Positions 7,619 through 17,105 of a stretch of DNA of 62,319 nt are shown here, in pieces (the first letter of the stretch is position 1; each line of letters starts with the position of its first letter). Source of the DNA: Amazonocrinis nigriterrae CENA67 (lineage in GTDB: Bacteria > Cyanobacteriota > Cyanobacteriia > Cyanobacteriales > Nostocaceae); assembly GCF_016056305.1 (NCBI RefSeq), contig NZ_JAECZC010000031.1:1-62319 (forward strand). Direction: 5' to 3'. The notes below the pieces were generated by a model, which was given only the letters and a program-made list of their open reading frames with translations, was not told the DNA's origin and did no database searches. Both the position numbers and the translations under genes were made by a program.

Positions 7619-9268
7619 ATGGCAAAGTATGCATTGCTGATTGGGACTAGTGAATATCAGTCTGAGAAGATAAATCCGTTACCTGGTGTCGCTAAAGATA
7701 TTGAAGCAATGCAACGTGTTTTGCAGGATTCAAACATAGGCGGGTTTGATGAAGTCAAATTTTTGCTTAATCCTGATTCCATCACTATGCAGTCAGAAAT
7801 TGAGCAGTTATTCATGGAAAAATGTCAAAAAGATGACATAGTAATGCTTTATTTTTCTGGACATGGCTATAGACATGAAGATGGGCATCTATTTTTTGTC
7901 ACCCACAACACCGAAATCAATCCCCAAGGTTTCCCAAGGCTTGCAACAGCAGTAGCTACCAAGTTTATCCATGAACGTTACATGAGTAGCAGCAAGTCAA
8001 AGCGACAGGTAATTATTTTGGATTGTTGCTTTAGCGGGGCTTTTGCTGAGGGGATGAGTGCAAGAGACTTTTCGACTATTGACCTTGATATTGAAGCGCA
8101 ATTAGGTGGTGAAGGTAGAGTTGTGTTAACCTCTTCAACAGCGACACAGCGATCGTTTGAAGATTCGGGAGGCGGAATTTACACCCGCTATTTGGTTGAA
8201 GGAATTGAAAAAGGCGCGGCTGATACTGATAACGATGGTGTGATTACAGTTGCAGAACTGCATGAATATGCCAAGCGCAAAGTGCAGGAAGCAAAACCAG
8301 CGATGAAGCCGGAAATTTTTGCAGTTCGGGAAGGTTATACAATTCGTTTAGCGAAAGCACCAGTAGGCGACCCGCAATTAGAGTATCGAAAAGAAGTAGA
8401 GAAATGTGTCAGGAATGGTCATGTCTCATCTGTTGGACGCAGGGTTCTTAATCGTAGACAAAAGGAATTAGGATTACAGCCGGAAGTGGCGGCGGCGATA
8501 GAAGAGGAAGTCTTAAAACCATTTCGCGAGTTTGAGGAAAGCTTACAGGAATATGAAGAAGCACTGGCTGAAGCTTTGGAAGAAGAACCAATTCTTAGTG
8601 ATGGAACTCGTGAGGATTTAAAGCGATTCCAACAACTTCTTAAGCTTCGAGATGAGGATGTTGCCCCCATACATCAACGTTTGATTTCTCCTCAGCCCAT
8701 TTCCCAGCAGCCAACACCGACAGCTGCACCTCGACAAACACCACCCAACGAAGATGACCTCAGTTCAGAAAAAGGTATAAACTACACCAAGCTGCGGGAT
8801 TTGCTAAAAGCAGGACAGTGGAAAGAAGCAGATTATGAAACTTATCTGGTGATGGTTCAGGCGGTAGGAGGTGACAAAGGCGACTATTTAAACAATGAAC
8901 AACTTTTAGATTTTCCCTGCACAGACCTCCGTACAATTGACTACCTGTGGGTCAAATATAGCAATGGACACTTTGGCTTTAGCGTTCAAAAGAAAATTTA
9001 TTTAAGTCTTGATGTTAAGCCGTACGGTGATTTATTTGAACAAACTTTGGATAAATTTAGTGATCACGTTGGATAGAAAGTGAATAGTAAATGGATAAAA
9101 GACTCAGAGGTAAATTTTAATATATCAGCACCTATTGGACATTTGCCTTTCTCACCCTCCTTTGCCACTAATACTATCACCAGGACACCTTTTGTTACTT
9201 ATAATGCAGACCTTAAATGGCAAGGTATTCATCATCTCGTATCCAGACTTAAAGAGTGTAATATTTAA
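7619..9268 (+). pseudogene. Caspase-like (metacaspase, peptidase C14) protein with C-terminal GUN4 domain, interrupted by an in-frame amber codon
   Basis: The first open segment (7619-9073) encodes 485 residues. The N-terminal caspase domain (~1-245) has the catalytic His in YFSGHGY (H82) and Cys in ILDCCFSG (C137). A coiled-coil, Glu-rich middle follows (~265-350). The C-terminus from ~388 is a GUN4 tetrapyrrole-binding domain: NYTKLRDLLKAGQWKEAD, DFPCTDLRTIDYLWVKYSNG, FGFSVQKKI. A TAG at 9074-9076 interrupts the GUN4 end. The same frame then continues as KVNSKW...NFNISAPIGHLP and finishes with LVSRLKECNI, the usual GUN4 tail, to TAA at 9268. GUN4 proteins normally have Trp here (VGWR), so TGG to TAG is likely. 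The protease half should still be made. Cyanobacterial caspase fusions are thought to act in stress or cell death; no target is evident. Confidence 0.85.
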
Positions 9269-9298
9269 GGCTTTCATAGTGTAGAAGTTACCAGTTAT

Positions 9299-9724
9299 TT
9301 AAATATTAGGAGGATGTTCACCCATCTTCACCCACATTTTACGCACACGAGTCAATTGTGGACGGTTCATTTTCAAAGCAGAAATTGTTGCTCGACCAAC
9401 AGGTGTAATTCCTATAATTTCCGTAGCATTTTCATTCCAAGTAAAATGCTCAGACCACAATTGCTGTTGTGGATGAAATAGTTTGACTTCCTGTTGAGTT
9501 GTTGGGTCAAGCGCTGTTTGGCGAGATGCTTTATAACGGTTACAAGATGGACAAGCCAAGCAGAGATTTTCAAACAGGGTTTCTCCATTAGCTGACCTAG
9601 GAATGATATGCTTAAACTCAAAATTAGTGACAGTCAGTGATTCAGCAGTATGGCAGTAAGCACAACAATCTTTGAAATGATTACGAATTTCTCGTTGTAG
9701 CTCAACAGGAATGTAAACACTCAC
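9299..9724 (-). CDS. HNH endonuclease
   Basis: A 141-residue protein with a compact HNH domain at ~15-70: CAYCH (zinc ligands), EFKHIIPRSANGET (first His of the beta-beta-alpha-metal core), then NLCLACPSCNRYKASR with the Asn and the second CxxC. The remainder (~75-141) is a basic C-terminal extension of unknown role. The ATG overlaps the stop of the upstream gene by 4 bases (ATGA-type), so the two are translationally coupled. The partner has a Phd-like N-terminus, which suggests a defence or toxin-antitoxin-like module. Cellular target unknown. Confidence 0.88.
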   Translation of the reverse strand: MSVYIPVELQREIRNHFKDCCAYCHTAESLTVTNFEFKHIIPRSANGETLFENLCLACPSCNRYKASRQTALDPTTQQEVKLFHPQQQLWSEHFTWNENATEIIGITPVGRATISALKMNRPQLTRVRKMWVKMGEHPPNI

Positions 9725-10065
9725 GCTACTTTTGATCTTCCTTTGAGTGTATTTAAGGTGTACCTAGCTCTGGTTTTAAGAATATTTAGTTGGTCAACTT
9801 GCGCTATTAAACGGTCTAGAGTGGCAGTATCATCATCTGATAATTGGTCTTGAGCATTCTGAGCTAGTAAATCATCCAATTGAGCCTGAGCTTTAGGAGA
9901 CAACATACTTTCTGCCAAAGCTGTCAGTTCATCTTGGCTTAAACCAGTTAATATTTCGGCATCTACTGCTAATGTATTTGTTAGCTGATTATATGTTTCT
10001 AAATCTAACAGTACACCAACTCGCTCGCCTTGATGGTTAGTAATATACTGGATTGATTCAGACAT
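9721..10065 (-). CDS. Hypothetical protein, possible Phd/YefM-like antitoxin partner of the HNH nuclease
   Basis: A 114-residue acidic protein. The N-terminal IQYITNHQGERVGVLLDLETYNQL resembles the strand-helix start of Phd/YefM antitoxins, which carry YLTD..G....VVLP..EYE. The middle (~40-85) is strongly acidic and helical with repeated LA/LS..DEL patterns. The C-terminus is basic (LKTRARYTLNTLKGRSK). It is the first gene of a two-gene minus-strand unit with the HNH nuclease (4-base overlap). An antitoxin-like role is an inference from this layout. Confidence 0.6.
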   Translation of the reverse strand: MSESIQYITNHQGERVGVLLDLETYNQLTNTLAVDAEILTGLSQDELTALAESMLSPKAQAQLDDLLAQNAQDQLSDDDTATLDRLIAQVDQLNILKTRARYTLNTLKGRSKVA

Positions 10066-10213
10066 GGCTTTATTTGCGAATATACCTATAATTATCGTAA
10101 AGTATCAGAGCTTTTTGATAAAACTTAATTTACTGTTAATGCATCAGGTGACTTAAAGATAGCGATAATGTATATATTTGCCGTACTCAAATAAAATTGC
10201 AGTAAGCGTACAC

Positions 10214-10444
10214 ATGACAGCACACGACGAAACCATCGCTAAAATTCGCCTTCTTCCAGAATCTCTGGTTAAAGAGGTCAGTGATTTTATAGACTTTCTT
10301 GTTTGGAAGTCTAGCGGTAAAGATTCTTCATCCTGGCTTCAGTCTCATGAATCTTTGGAATTAGTTGAGTCAGATTTTTCTGATTATTTATCCAACTTGG
10401 AAGAGTATGAAAATCGCTTGGCTCGTGGGAAAATTCAGTGGTAG
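10214..10444 (+). CDS. DUF2281-type antitoxin
   Basis: A 76-residue acidic protein from ATG 10214 (MTAHDETIAKIRLLPESLVKEVSDFIDFLV). Pattern IxxLPE.L..EV.DFI.FL is the signature of DUF2281, a common cyanobacterial antitoxin family. An upstream TTG at 10178 is open in frame, but the conserved domain begins after the ATG. The stop lies inside the start of the MazF gene (7-base overlap), the usual antitoxin-first order. It presumably neutralises the downstream toxin and may autoregulate the operon. Confidence 0.75.
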   Translation: MTAHDETIAKIRLLPESLVKEVSDFIDFLVWKSSGKDSSSWLQSHESLELVESDFSDYLSNLEEYENRLARGKIQW

Positions 10445-10815
10445 AAATTAAACGAGGGGATATAGTTCTGTGTGATCTCAATCCAGTTATAGGTACAGAA
10501 CAAGCAGGTATTAGACTCGTTATCATTCTACAGATTGATCAAGCAAACGCTGTAAGCCCTCATACAATCATTGCTCCATTTACTTCTAAAATTCGACGCG
10601 CTCTTTTACCATCTCATGTATTTGTTCCTACCGGAATTGGTGGATTAAATCAAGATTCTGTAATACTTTGTGAGCAAATTCGAGCCATTGATAAATCAAG
10701 AATAATCAGAGTTATTGGTTATCTAGATCAGAATTATCTAGCACAATTAGCATTAGCTTTGTCTACAATTCTTGGCTTGCAGGGATTGAGCAATAATAGT
10801 TATAACGATTCTTAA
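10438..10815 (+). CDS. MazF/PemK family endoribonuclease toxin
   Basis: A 125-residue mRNA interferase-like protein starting at GTG. The family core RGDIVLCDLNPVIGTEQAGIRLVIILQ (~6-33) is intact and includes the conserved Arg and Asp-Leu-Asn-Pro. Later it has SHVFVPTGIGGLNQDSVILCEQIRAIDK (~61-88), covering the conserved DS and QIR motifs. It overlaps the DUF2281 antitoxin by 7 bases, a standard type II toxin-antitoxin arrangement. All the core motifs I know are retained, so the toxin is probably active. Confidence 0.9.
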   Translation: MVEIKRGDIVLCDLNPVIGTEQAGIRLVIILQIDQANAVSPHTIIAPFTSKIRRALLPSHVFVPTGIGGLNQDSVILCEQIRAIDKSRIIRVIGYLDQNYLAQLALALSTILGLQGLSNNSYNDS

Positions 10816-10822
10816 TTACGAA

Positions 10823-12595
10823 TTACTCCATACCCTGTTGCTTAAACATTTCCATTAATTTACGCTTGCGGGCGTGGGTTTGTATTAGTTCTGTGCGATA
10901 GCTTGACCAGTCGGTTTGTCTGCCAGATGCCAAATAAGCGGCGCGTGCTTTCTTTAACCATTCAACTGCATAATAATAGTATTCTGCCTTACCCTCATTC
11001 ATAATCTTTTCGGCACGGCGGTGGGCATTGGCAATTACCCAATCAGGTTTATGAGGGATAGCAGCATTCATCACTCGATGTATTAACTCAGAATAATCAG
11101 AACTGAGTTCCGAAACGATCGCGATCGCATCCTCGATTAATCCCTCATGTAAAAATATATCCACCTTGGCTGATGCTGTTTCCCAACCTCCAAAGGTGCG
11201 AATAATTTTTAACAAGTCAGTTTTGACACTTTCCCAGTATTCCCCGGCTAATTCTGCCATCCTTTGATAGTCAAAAAACGAAGGATTAACTTGGAAAGCA
11301 GCTTTAATTGCTGATAAAGCTGCTGCATGATTATCCAACTCCAAGGCTAAATCACTTGTCCAAATTGCCAATTCATACTGACAATTTCCCGGTAAATTAA
11401 ATCCTGTTTGGGCAATATCTAATGCTTGCTGTAATGAACCTTGTGCTGCTAGTGTTTTAGCTAAAGCAAAAGCTTCTTCCATTGAGTTCATCTCGGTTTG
11501 GGCAGTTGCAATTGCTTCTTCAACTCTGCCTAACCTACCCAAAATTGTGAGATATTGTTCAGTTTGCCCTTCGGCTGCTGCTAAATACAGATATTCTTGA
11601 TAACGTTCCTGACGTTCAAGGATTTTCAGGCGAATCAGTGCCAAATCATCGGCGTAGTCTGGTATTTCTTCTTCCCAAATTCCCCTAGGAGTGATATTTC
11701 CTTCTAGAACACTTAGTAGTGCTGGTTCATCCCAGCCTTGATGCAAAGCTTCTAAACTCATGGCAAAATCAGCATTCCACTCATCTTGCCAAGTTTCCAA
11801 ATTCACCTGAATATCTACTTTTTCTTCTGGGGAAAGTTCGGCGGTGAGAATGGCTTCACACCAAGCATCATTTAATTCCTCGACAATTTCATCATTGTCA
11901 GCACCGTATTCTGCAACATAGTCCCAATTTTCCACACAAGCAGAAGTAATGGTTTCCAAAATTGCGATCGCACTATAACCATCTCCCCGTTCACAAAAGT
12001 CTACAGCAGTTTGGATCACACTAGGCAATTCTTCGCTAATGGGGTCGTCTTCGTAGCCATTTTCCCAATAACGCACTGCATCCCGGAGAATTTGCCGTAC
12101 CTGCTGCCCAAAGGGCTTAGGATTAACAGTCAGGCGTGCAGCTTTGGCGGTTTGTTCCTTGGGTGCAGGATTGATTATCCAACTGACGTGGTGATCAATC
12201 GTCTCAATTAACTGCGGGTATCGTGTAACTAATTCTTCCACCAGTCTTTGAGTTTGAAGATGATCAAGAGAATCGAGTAATTCTTCTAAGGTGGGGCGTT
12301 GTTCAATAAGTTCTGGCTGACGCAGGCAAAAAAGTATAGTCGCCACAATGTGTTTACACCAACCATCAAAGTTATAAGCACAGGTGCAGTTTGCTGAAGT
12401 TAAACCTTGATCATCAAAAACCAAGCTTACACGATAGGGTTTGGCTTCATGACCTGCAACTTCTGCCTGAAATTGATTATTACGTTGGGTAACGGCATGA
12501 ACCGCACCTGCTTTGTAATAAGCCTCACCCCGTTGAAAAGATTTGGCGTTAGTATGACGACGGATGGTGAATTCACTGATTTTGGGAATGAACAT
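10823..12595 (-). CDS. SWIM zinc-finger domain protein
   Basis: A 590-residue protein. Near residues ~62-92 is the SWIM motif: CTCAYNFDGWCKHIVATILF, i.e. CxC...CxH. The N-terminal TIRRHTNAKSFQRGEAYY is typical of this family. The rest (100-590) is alpha-helical with repeated helix-turn-helix units rich in Ala/Glu, looking like a TPR-type solenoid. SWIM fingers bind DNA or protein. The cellular role is not established. An exact HIP1 site lies inside it (about 11117), marking return to typical chromosomal sequence after the accessory island. Confidence 0.82.
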   Translation of the reverse strand: MFIPKISEFTIRRHTNAKSFQRGEAYYKAGAVHAVTQRNNQFQAEVAGHEAKPYRVSLVFDDQGLTSANCTCAYNFDGWCKHIVATILFCLRQPELIEQRPTLEELLDSLDHLQTQRLVEELVTRYPQLIETIDHHVSWIINPAPKEQTAKAARLTVNPKPFGQQVRQILRDAVRYWENGYEDDPISEELPSVIQTAVDFCERGDGYSAIAILETITSACVENWDYVAEYGADNDEIVEELNDAWCEAILTAELSPEEKVDIQVNLETWQDEWNADFAMSLEALHQGWDEPALLSVLEGNITPRGIWEEEIPDYADDLALIRLKILERQERYQEYLYLAAAEGQTEQYLTILGRLGRVEEAIATAQTEMNSMEEAFALAKTLAAQGSLQQALDIAQTGFNLPGNCQYELAIWTSDLALELDNHAAALSAIKAAFQVNPSFFDYQRMAELAGEYWESVKTDLLKIIRTFGGWETASAKVDIFLHEGLIEDAIAIVSELSSDYSELIHRVMNAAIPHKPDWVIANAHRRAEKIMNEGKAEYYYYAVEWLKKARAAYLASGRQTDWSSYRTELIQTHARKRKLMEMFKQQGME

Positions 12596-13038
12596 CGGGC
12601 GATTGCCTGCAAAAATCCTATGGGTCGATGAATTGTAAATCCAGCTTAGGTGCTAAGCTAATTAGTTGCAAGACAATTACAAGTAATAAAAAACTTCTTA
12701 TCTGCTAGTATTGGTACTTTCAATCACTCAATACTTAGATTGATCTTATATTAATTGCTGAATCTAAGCAGGTAATCACGCCCAGAAAATAACATTATTT
12801 GCTCAAAAATCAGGATAATTTGCACTCTTCCTGAAAGCAGATATATTCCCAGCAAGTTTTATCTAAAGTATCAAAGAAAATAAGTATATATTTTTTACTA
12901 TAATAATACCCAAAACATAAATCTCTTCAGCTGCTAGCGTAAATCATAAATTGATTTAGCAACTCTCAAACATTAGGGGGTTGCGTTGATTGCTTGACGA
13001 GTTGAGAATAAATAGGCGAAGCACACGGGGAAACTAAC
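12596..13038. other. Intergenic region, no gene recognised
   Basis: This divergent gap of 443 bases between the SWIM gene and lpdA is AT-rich (12660-12960). I see no open frame with family similarity, tRNA or repeat block. It should hold the promoters of both genes. Confidence 0.6.
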
Positions 13039-14469
13039 GTGAGTGATGGATTTGATTACGATTTAGTGATTATAGGCGCTGGTGTAGGCGGACATGGCGC
13101 AGCCCTACACGCCGTCAGCTGCGGTTTGAAAACAGCGATTATTGAAGCAGCAGACATGGGAGGAACCTGTGTCAACCGAGGCTGCATTCCATCAAAGGCG
13201 CTATTAGCAGCAGCTGGACGTGTGCGGGAATTACGCAATGCCCACCATCTAAAATCGCTGGGAATTCAAATAGGCAATGTGGAATTTGACCGGGAAGCGA
13301 TCGCCAATCATGCCAATAATTTAGTATCGAAAATTCAAGGTGACTTAACCAACAGCCTTAAACGTCTGGGTGTCGATATTATCCGGGGTTGGGGAAAAAT
13401 AGCCGGCACACAAAAAGTGACTGTGACTGGTGATGGTGGTGAAAAAACCATCCAAGCCAAAGATATAATCCTTTCCCCTGGTTCAGTACCGTTTGTACCT
13501 CCAGGCATTGAAGTAGACGGCAAAACCGTTTTTACCAGCGACCAAGGCGTGAAATTGGCATCTCTACCGGAATGGGTAGCGATTATTGGTAGTGGTTACA
13601 TCGGCTTGGAATTTTCCGATGTTTACTCAGCTTTGGGCTGTGAAATTACCATGATTGAAGCCCTAGATCAATTAATGCCAGGATTTGACCGCGATATAGC
13701 CAAACTCGCTGAACGGGTGTTGATTACTCCCCGCGACATTGAAACCAAAGTAGGGATATACGCTAAAAAAGTGATTCCCGGTTCACCGGTGGTCATTGAG
13801 TTAGCAGACTTTAAAACCAAAGAAGATTTAGAAGTGATCGAGGTGGATGCTTGTTTAGTTGCCACAGGACGCATTCCAGCCACGCAAAACCTCGGTTTAG
13901 ACTCTGTGGGTGTAGAACTAGACCGACGAAATTTTATTCCCGTCGATGACCGCATGGCAGTGTTGAGTGCTGGTGAAGTAGTGCCGCATTTGTGGGCAAT
14001 TGGCGATGCAACAGGCAAAATGATGCTAGCACACGCCGCTTCCGCCCAAGGCATCGTCGCCGTGGAAAATATAGTCGGGCGATCGCGTGTGGTAGACTAT
14101 CGCAGCATCCCCGCAGCTGCATTTACCCACCCAGAAGTTAGTTATGTCGGCTTAACAGAAACAGCCGCCAAAGAATTAGGTCAAGCAGAAGGCTTTGAAA
14201 TCGCCACAAGTAGAAGTTACTTCAAAGGTAATTCTAAAGCTTTGGCAGAAAACGAAGCCGACGGTATAGCAAAAGTAGTGTATCGCAAAGACACAGGTGA
14301 AGTTTTAGGCGTCCACATTTTCGGATTACACGCCTCAGACCTAATTCACGAAGCCTCAGCCGCGATCGCTAACCGTCAATCTGTTAACACTCTCGCCCAT
14401 TTAGTTCACGCCCACCCCACACTTTCAGAAGTGCTGGATGAAGCCTATAAACGGGCTGTTACCGTTTAG
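13039..14469 (+). CDS. lpdA: Dihydrolipoamide dehydrogenase (E3)
   Basis: A 476-residue FAD- and NAD-dependent E3 component of 2-oxoacid dehydrogenase complexes; it reoxidises dihydrolipoamide. The FAD Rossmann motif is [15 protein letters not shown] (~11-25). The redox disulfide is [13 protein letters not shown] (~41-53). The NAD-binding motif is [19 protein letters not shown] (~178-196). The second FAD motif is LWAIGDATG (~320). The C-terminal catalytic HAHPTLSE is at ~454-461. The GTG start follows CGGGGAAACTAAC. trpC lies on the same strand 143 bases downstream across a repeat block. Confidence 0.95.
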   Translation: MSDGFDYDLVIIGAGVGGHGAALHAVSCGLKTAIIEAADMGGTCVNRGCIPSKALLAAAGRVRELRNAHHLKSLGIQIGNVEFDREAIANHANNLVSKIQGDLTNSLKRLGVDIIRGWGKIAGTQKVTVTGDGGEKTIQAKDIILSPGSVPFVPPGIEVDGKTVFTSDQGVKLASLPEWVAIIGSGYIGLEFSDVYSALGCEITMIEALDQLMPGFDRDIAKLAERVLITPRDIETKVGIYAKKVIPGSPVVIELADFKTKEDLEVIEVDACLVATGRIPATQNLGLDSVGVELDRRNFIPVDDRMAVLSAGEVVPHLWAIGDATGKMMLAHAASAQGIVAVENIVGRSRVVDYRSIPAAAFTHPEVSYVGLTETAAKELGQAEGFEIATSRSYFKGNSKALAENEADGIAKVVYRKDTGEVLGVHIFGLHASDLIHEASAAIANRQSVNTLAHLVHAHPTLSEVLDEAYKRAVTV

Positions 14470-14610
14470 GGAGTAGGGAGTAGGGAGTGGGGAGTAGGGG
14501 AGATGAGGGGGATGAGGGGGACAATAACTAACTCCTCATTCCCCATGCCCCATGCCCCATTCCCAATGCCCAATGCCCAATGCCCAATGCCCAATTCCCA
14601 ATTCCCTAAA
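14468..14610. repeat. Two-part G-rich/C-rich tandem repeat between lpdA and trpC
   Basis: GGGAGTA and GGGGGATGA units (14469-14520) are followed by CAATAACTAACTCC and then CCCATGCCC/CCCAATG units (14537-14607). It has the architecture of the blocks near 2.8, 19.1 and 42.1 kb. Confidence 0.85.
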
Positions 14611-14612
14611 TT

Positions 14613-15524
14613 ATGCAAATCCGTCGCCGTTCACCAAGCCCAGCTATTAATGTATCCATGTTGCGCTATCAGGTTGCTTTGCCAGATGCAACCCCAAACA
14701 ATATTTTGGAGGAAATTGTTTGGCACAAAGAAGTCGAAGTTGACCAAATGCGCGAAAAAGTTCCCTTACTGGAATTGCAGAAGCAAGTACTAACTGCACC
14801 GCCTACCCGTGATTTCGTCGCCGCCCTACGCCAAGGTAAGACAAATCCAGCCTTGATTGCTGAAGTTAAAAAAGCTTCCCCTAGCAAAGGTGTTTTCCGA
14901 GAGGATTTTGACCCAGTAGCGATCGCCTTATCCTATGAACAAGGAGGTGCTAGTTGTCTTTCTGTGCTAACCGATGTTAAGTTCTTTCAAGGTAGCTTTG
15001 ACAATTTAGCCAAGGTTCGCGCTGCCGTAGATTTACCTTTACTTTGTAAGGATTTTGTTATATATCCTTATCAAATGTACTTAGCACGCCTCCAAGGTGC
15101 AGATGCAGTTTTGTTGATTGCAGCTATCCTCAGTGATCAGGATTTGCAATACTTTATCAAAATTGCCAATGCCCTGAAAATGGCAGCTTTAATTGAAGTC
15201 CACAATCTAGAAGAACTTGACCGTGTACTAGCTTTAGATGGTGTATCTTTAGTAGGAATTAATAATCGTAATTTAGAAGATTTCACTGTTGACTTGCAAA
15301 CTACTTGCCAGTTGTTAGAAGTAAGAGGTAAGCAACTACAAGAACGTAATATCTTGGTGGTCAGCGAATCAGGATTACATAACTCAAATGATTTGAGTGT
15401 AGTAAAAACAGCAGGTGCATCCGCAGTGTTGATTGGAGAGTCTTTAATAAAACAACCGAATCCAGAATTAGCGATCGCCAATCTCTTCTCTAAATCTTCA
15501 TCTGTGGCTACATCAGACCTCTAA
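14613..15524 (+). CDS. trpC: Indole-3-glycerol phosphate synthase
   Basis: A 303-residue (beta/alpha)8 enzyme converting CdRP to indole-3-glycerol phosphate in tryptophan synthesis. Family motifs: [15 protein letters not shown] (~87-101, catalytic Lys), [26 protein letters not shown] (~147-172), ALIEVHN (~190), [12 protein letters not shown] (~213-224) and VVSESGL (~250-256). The N-terminus is about 40 residues longer than E. coli-type domains, as usual in cyanobacteria. trpB is 24 kb away, so the pathway genes are scattered. Confidence 0.95.
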   Translation: MQIRRRSPSPAINVSMLRYQVALPDATPNNILEEIVWHKEVEVDQMREKVPLLELQKQVLTAPPTRDFVAALRQGKTNPALIAEVKKASPSKGVFREDFDPVAIALSYEQGGASCLSVLTDVKFFQGSFDNLAKVRAAVDLPLLCKDFVIYPYQMYLARLQGADAVLLIAAILSDQDLQYFIKIANALKMAALIEVHNLEELDRVLALDGVSLVGINNRNLEDFTVDLQTTCQLLEVRGKQLQERNILVVSESGLHNSNDLSVVKTAGASAVLIGESLIKQPNPELAIANLFSKSSSVATSDL

Positions 15525-15593
15525 CTAAATTTTTGTTTCCTGTGTCACAATTCATTAGCAGGAGACAAAATTTTTACTAAAAGGAAATTAAAT

Positions 15594-15866
15594 TTGAAAA
15601 ATCAAATTAATTACATGGAGCAAATTCCTCTTCCATCACCTATCCACTACGAACTTATACTCCAACTCTTAGAAAGACAAACTATGTCAGCAGTCAGTCA
15701 AAATCCTGATTTGCGGCGTCAAGTAAATCAGTTAATTATCACCCTGCGTAAAGCAGCAGTGCAACAAAAACAACTAGAAGAAATTTGCCAGTTTTCCTCT
15801 GTAACTGTAGACCACCGTTGGTCAATCAACCATCATAATAGCGATCAAGTTGTCACCCCTGATTGA
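15594..15866 (+). CDS. DUF5340-like small cyanobacterial protein
   Basis: An 83- or 90-residue protein. The core MEQIPLPSPIHYELILQLLERQT...RRQVNQLIITLRKAAVQQKQLEE is a cyanobacterial family I recall as DUF5340; its function is unknown. It is helical, with a conserved PxPxHYE start. Start choice is unclear. TTG at 15594 has AAGGA eight bases upstream, whereas the conserved domain begins at ATG 15615, which has no Shine-Dalgarno. It follows trpC on the same strand and may be read with it. Confidence 0.7.
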   Translation: MKNQINYMEQIPLPSPIHYELILQLLERQTMSAVSQNPDLRRQVNQLIITLRKAAVQQKQLEEICQFSSVTVDHRWSINHHNSDQVVTPD

Positions 15867-16368
15867 CATAAAACTGAATTTATAGCAAAGTGCTGAGGAG
15901 CCAGTGCGTTGCGGAGGTTCCCTCCGTTGTAGCACCTGGCGTTGCTGAGTAAAAACCCAGTTGCTACCCTACGGTAAGCCGCTTTGCTTCTACAAAGTTT
16001 TGAGTAATCAACCCTGTCCTAACCTATGTAACTACAGCTATAAAAGTTTAAACTCACAAATCAAAAAAGCTTTTTGTCTATAGCTATCAATCTTTTGTCA
16101 AATAATAATTTTCTAATGCCCACCTGTACTATTTGGGTAAATTTACTGTGATTATTTGATATTAATATAGTACTAATTCTTATGACCATTGACTAATGAC
16201 TAATGACTAATAACAAAATCAAAAGAGCGAGTTTTTTAAAAAACTTGCTCTTTTACTTGGTAATTAAATGAGTAGAAATGGTAAAAGTCAATTTCCTTAT
16301 CTACCAGCCTTGATATAAGGCAGAACGGATGTGACATACCTTGATTCTCCTGTATAAGCTACTCATAG
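15867..16368. other. Intergenic region with small repeats and a terminator
   Basis: It contains hairpin elements of the GAGCCAGTGCG...CCTGGCGT family within TGCTGAG repeats (about 15889-15950), an AT-rich stretch, CTAATGA repeats (about 16190-16210) and the bidirectional terminator at 16221. I see no gene. Confidence 0.6.
16221..16254. terminator. Bidirectional Rho-independent terminator
   Basis: AAAAGAGCGAGTTTTTT (16221-16237) pairs with AAAAAACTTGCTCTTTT (16238-16254) with one G-U. T-runs on both strands fit termination of the plus-strand DUF5340-like gene and the minus-strand DUF2949 gene. Confidence 0.85.
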
Positions 16369-16611
16369 CTACGCCGTCTCCAGCCAATCGTAAATTTGTT
16401 CCAATTGTTCTAACGTAATCAACCCGTACTGCCAAAGGATCATTGGTAAAGGGCCAGGATCTTGTTCGCGGTGTCGCAGTGCAACCGCAAGTGATGCTGC
16501 GGAAATTGACAAATCTTCCTGTAAAAAGTGAATTAGTCGAGAATAAGTTGATGGTGACATTTGTAACTCACCCCCTTGCCTATTGTGTATTGTCATATAT
16601 GGATTAACCAT
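16369..16611 (-). CDS. DUF2949 family cyanobacterial protein
   Basis: An 80-residue protein. Its conserved core is RLIHFLQEDLSISAASLAVALRHREQDPGPLPMILWQYGLITLEQLEQIYDWLE (residues ~25-78, quoted here as family landmarks FLQEDLSIS, PLPMILWQYG and LEQIYDWLE). This is a cyanobacteria-specific family of unknown function. The true start may be the internal ATG at 16560 (MSPSTYSRL), since upstream residues are not part of the conserved core. The protein is small, helical and cytosolic. It ends at the terminator at 16221-16254. Confidence 0.75.
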   Translation of the reverse strand: MVNPYMTIHNRQGGELQMSPSTYSRLIHFLQEDLSISAASLAVALRHREQDPGPLPMILWQYGLITLEQLEQIYDWLETA

Positions 16612-17105
16612 TTCTCAGTAACCCGCAGCTAATATTTCATTTGTTACTATCCGACTACCGGAGCAATGTCCCGGCAATATTGCCTGAAAATCGTCAAAAA
16701 GAGTGTTTTTGGCAGAAAAAACTAGTAAATACCAGCTTTAGCCTATTTGTCTGCTCAGTTCTCAAGCTGCAAGTCAGACTGGTTAAATTGGTTTTATCTT
16801 TTAACTGGAATGTTTTATTAAATTACACATCCAGTAATAAAGATTCCATAGCCTATACTCCCTTATGAGCGACTATTTATACGTACGTCAAAAGGAAGAT
16901 TTTTGCAACTAAAGTTTTGAACTGTGATTTTACCTCGGAAACAGCAGCGTTTCCTATTTTTGACATGATATTAAATAGTAGCCTCAGAATTTACCTTTTT
17001 ACATATACTTGATACTTTTTTTACAGAAAAATCATGAATTGATATTTTCTCGGATATTACAGGAGAAAACACTAGAATGTTGATCTTTGCAGAAGCTCCA
17101 GTCAC
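16612..17105. other. Intergenic region, no convincing gene
   Basis: It is AT-rich. An open frame at 16641-16868 encodes a hydrophobic 75-residue peptide without recognisable similarity or ribosome-binding site, so I do not annotate it. No RNA gene or repeat block was seen. Confidence 0.55.

Noticed and set aside
16641-16868. 75-residue open frame on the plus strand
   Set aside because: Hydrophobic peptide without family similarity or ribosome-binding site; AT-rich spacer. Likely spurious.
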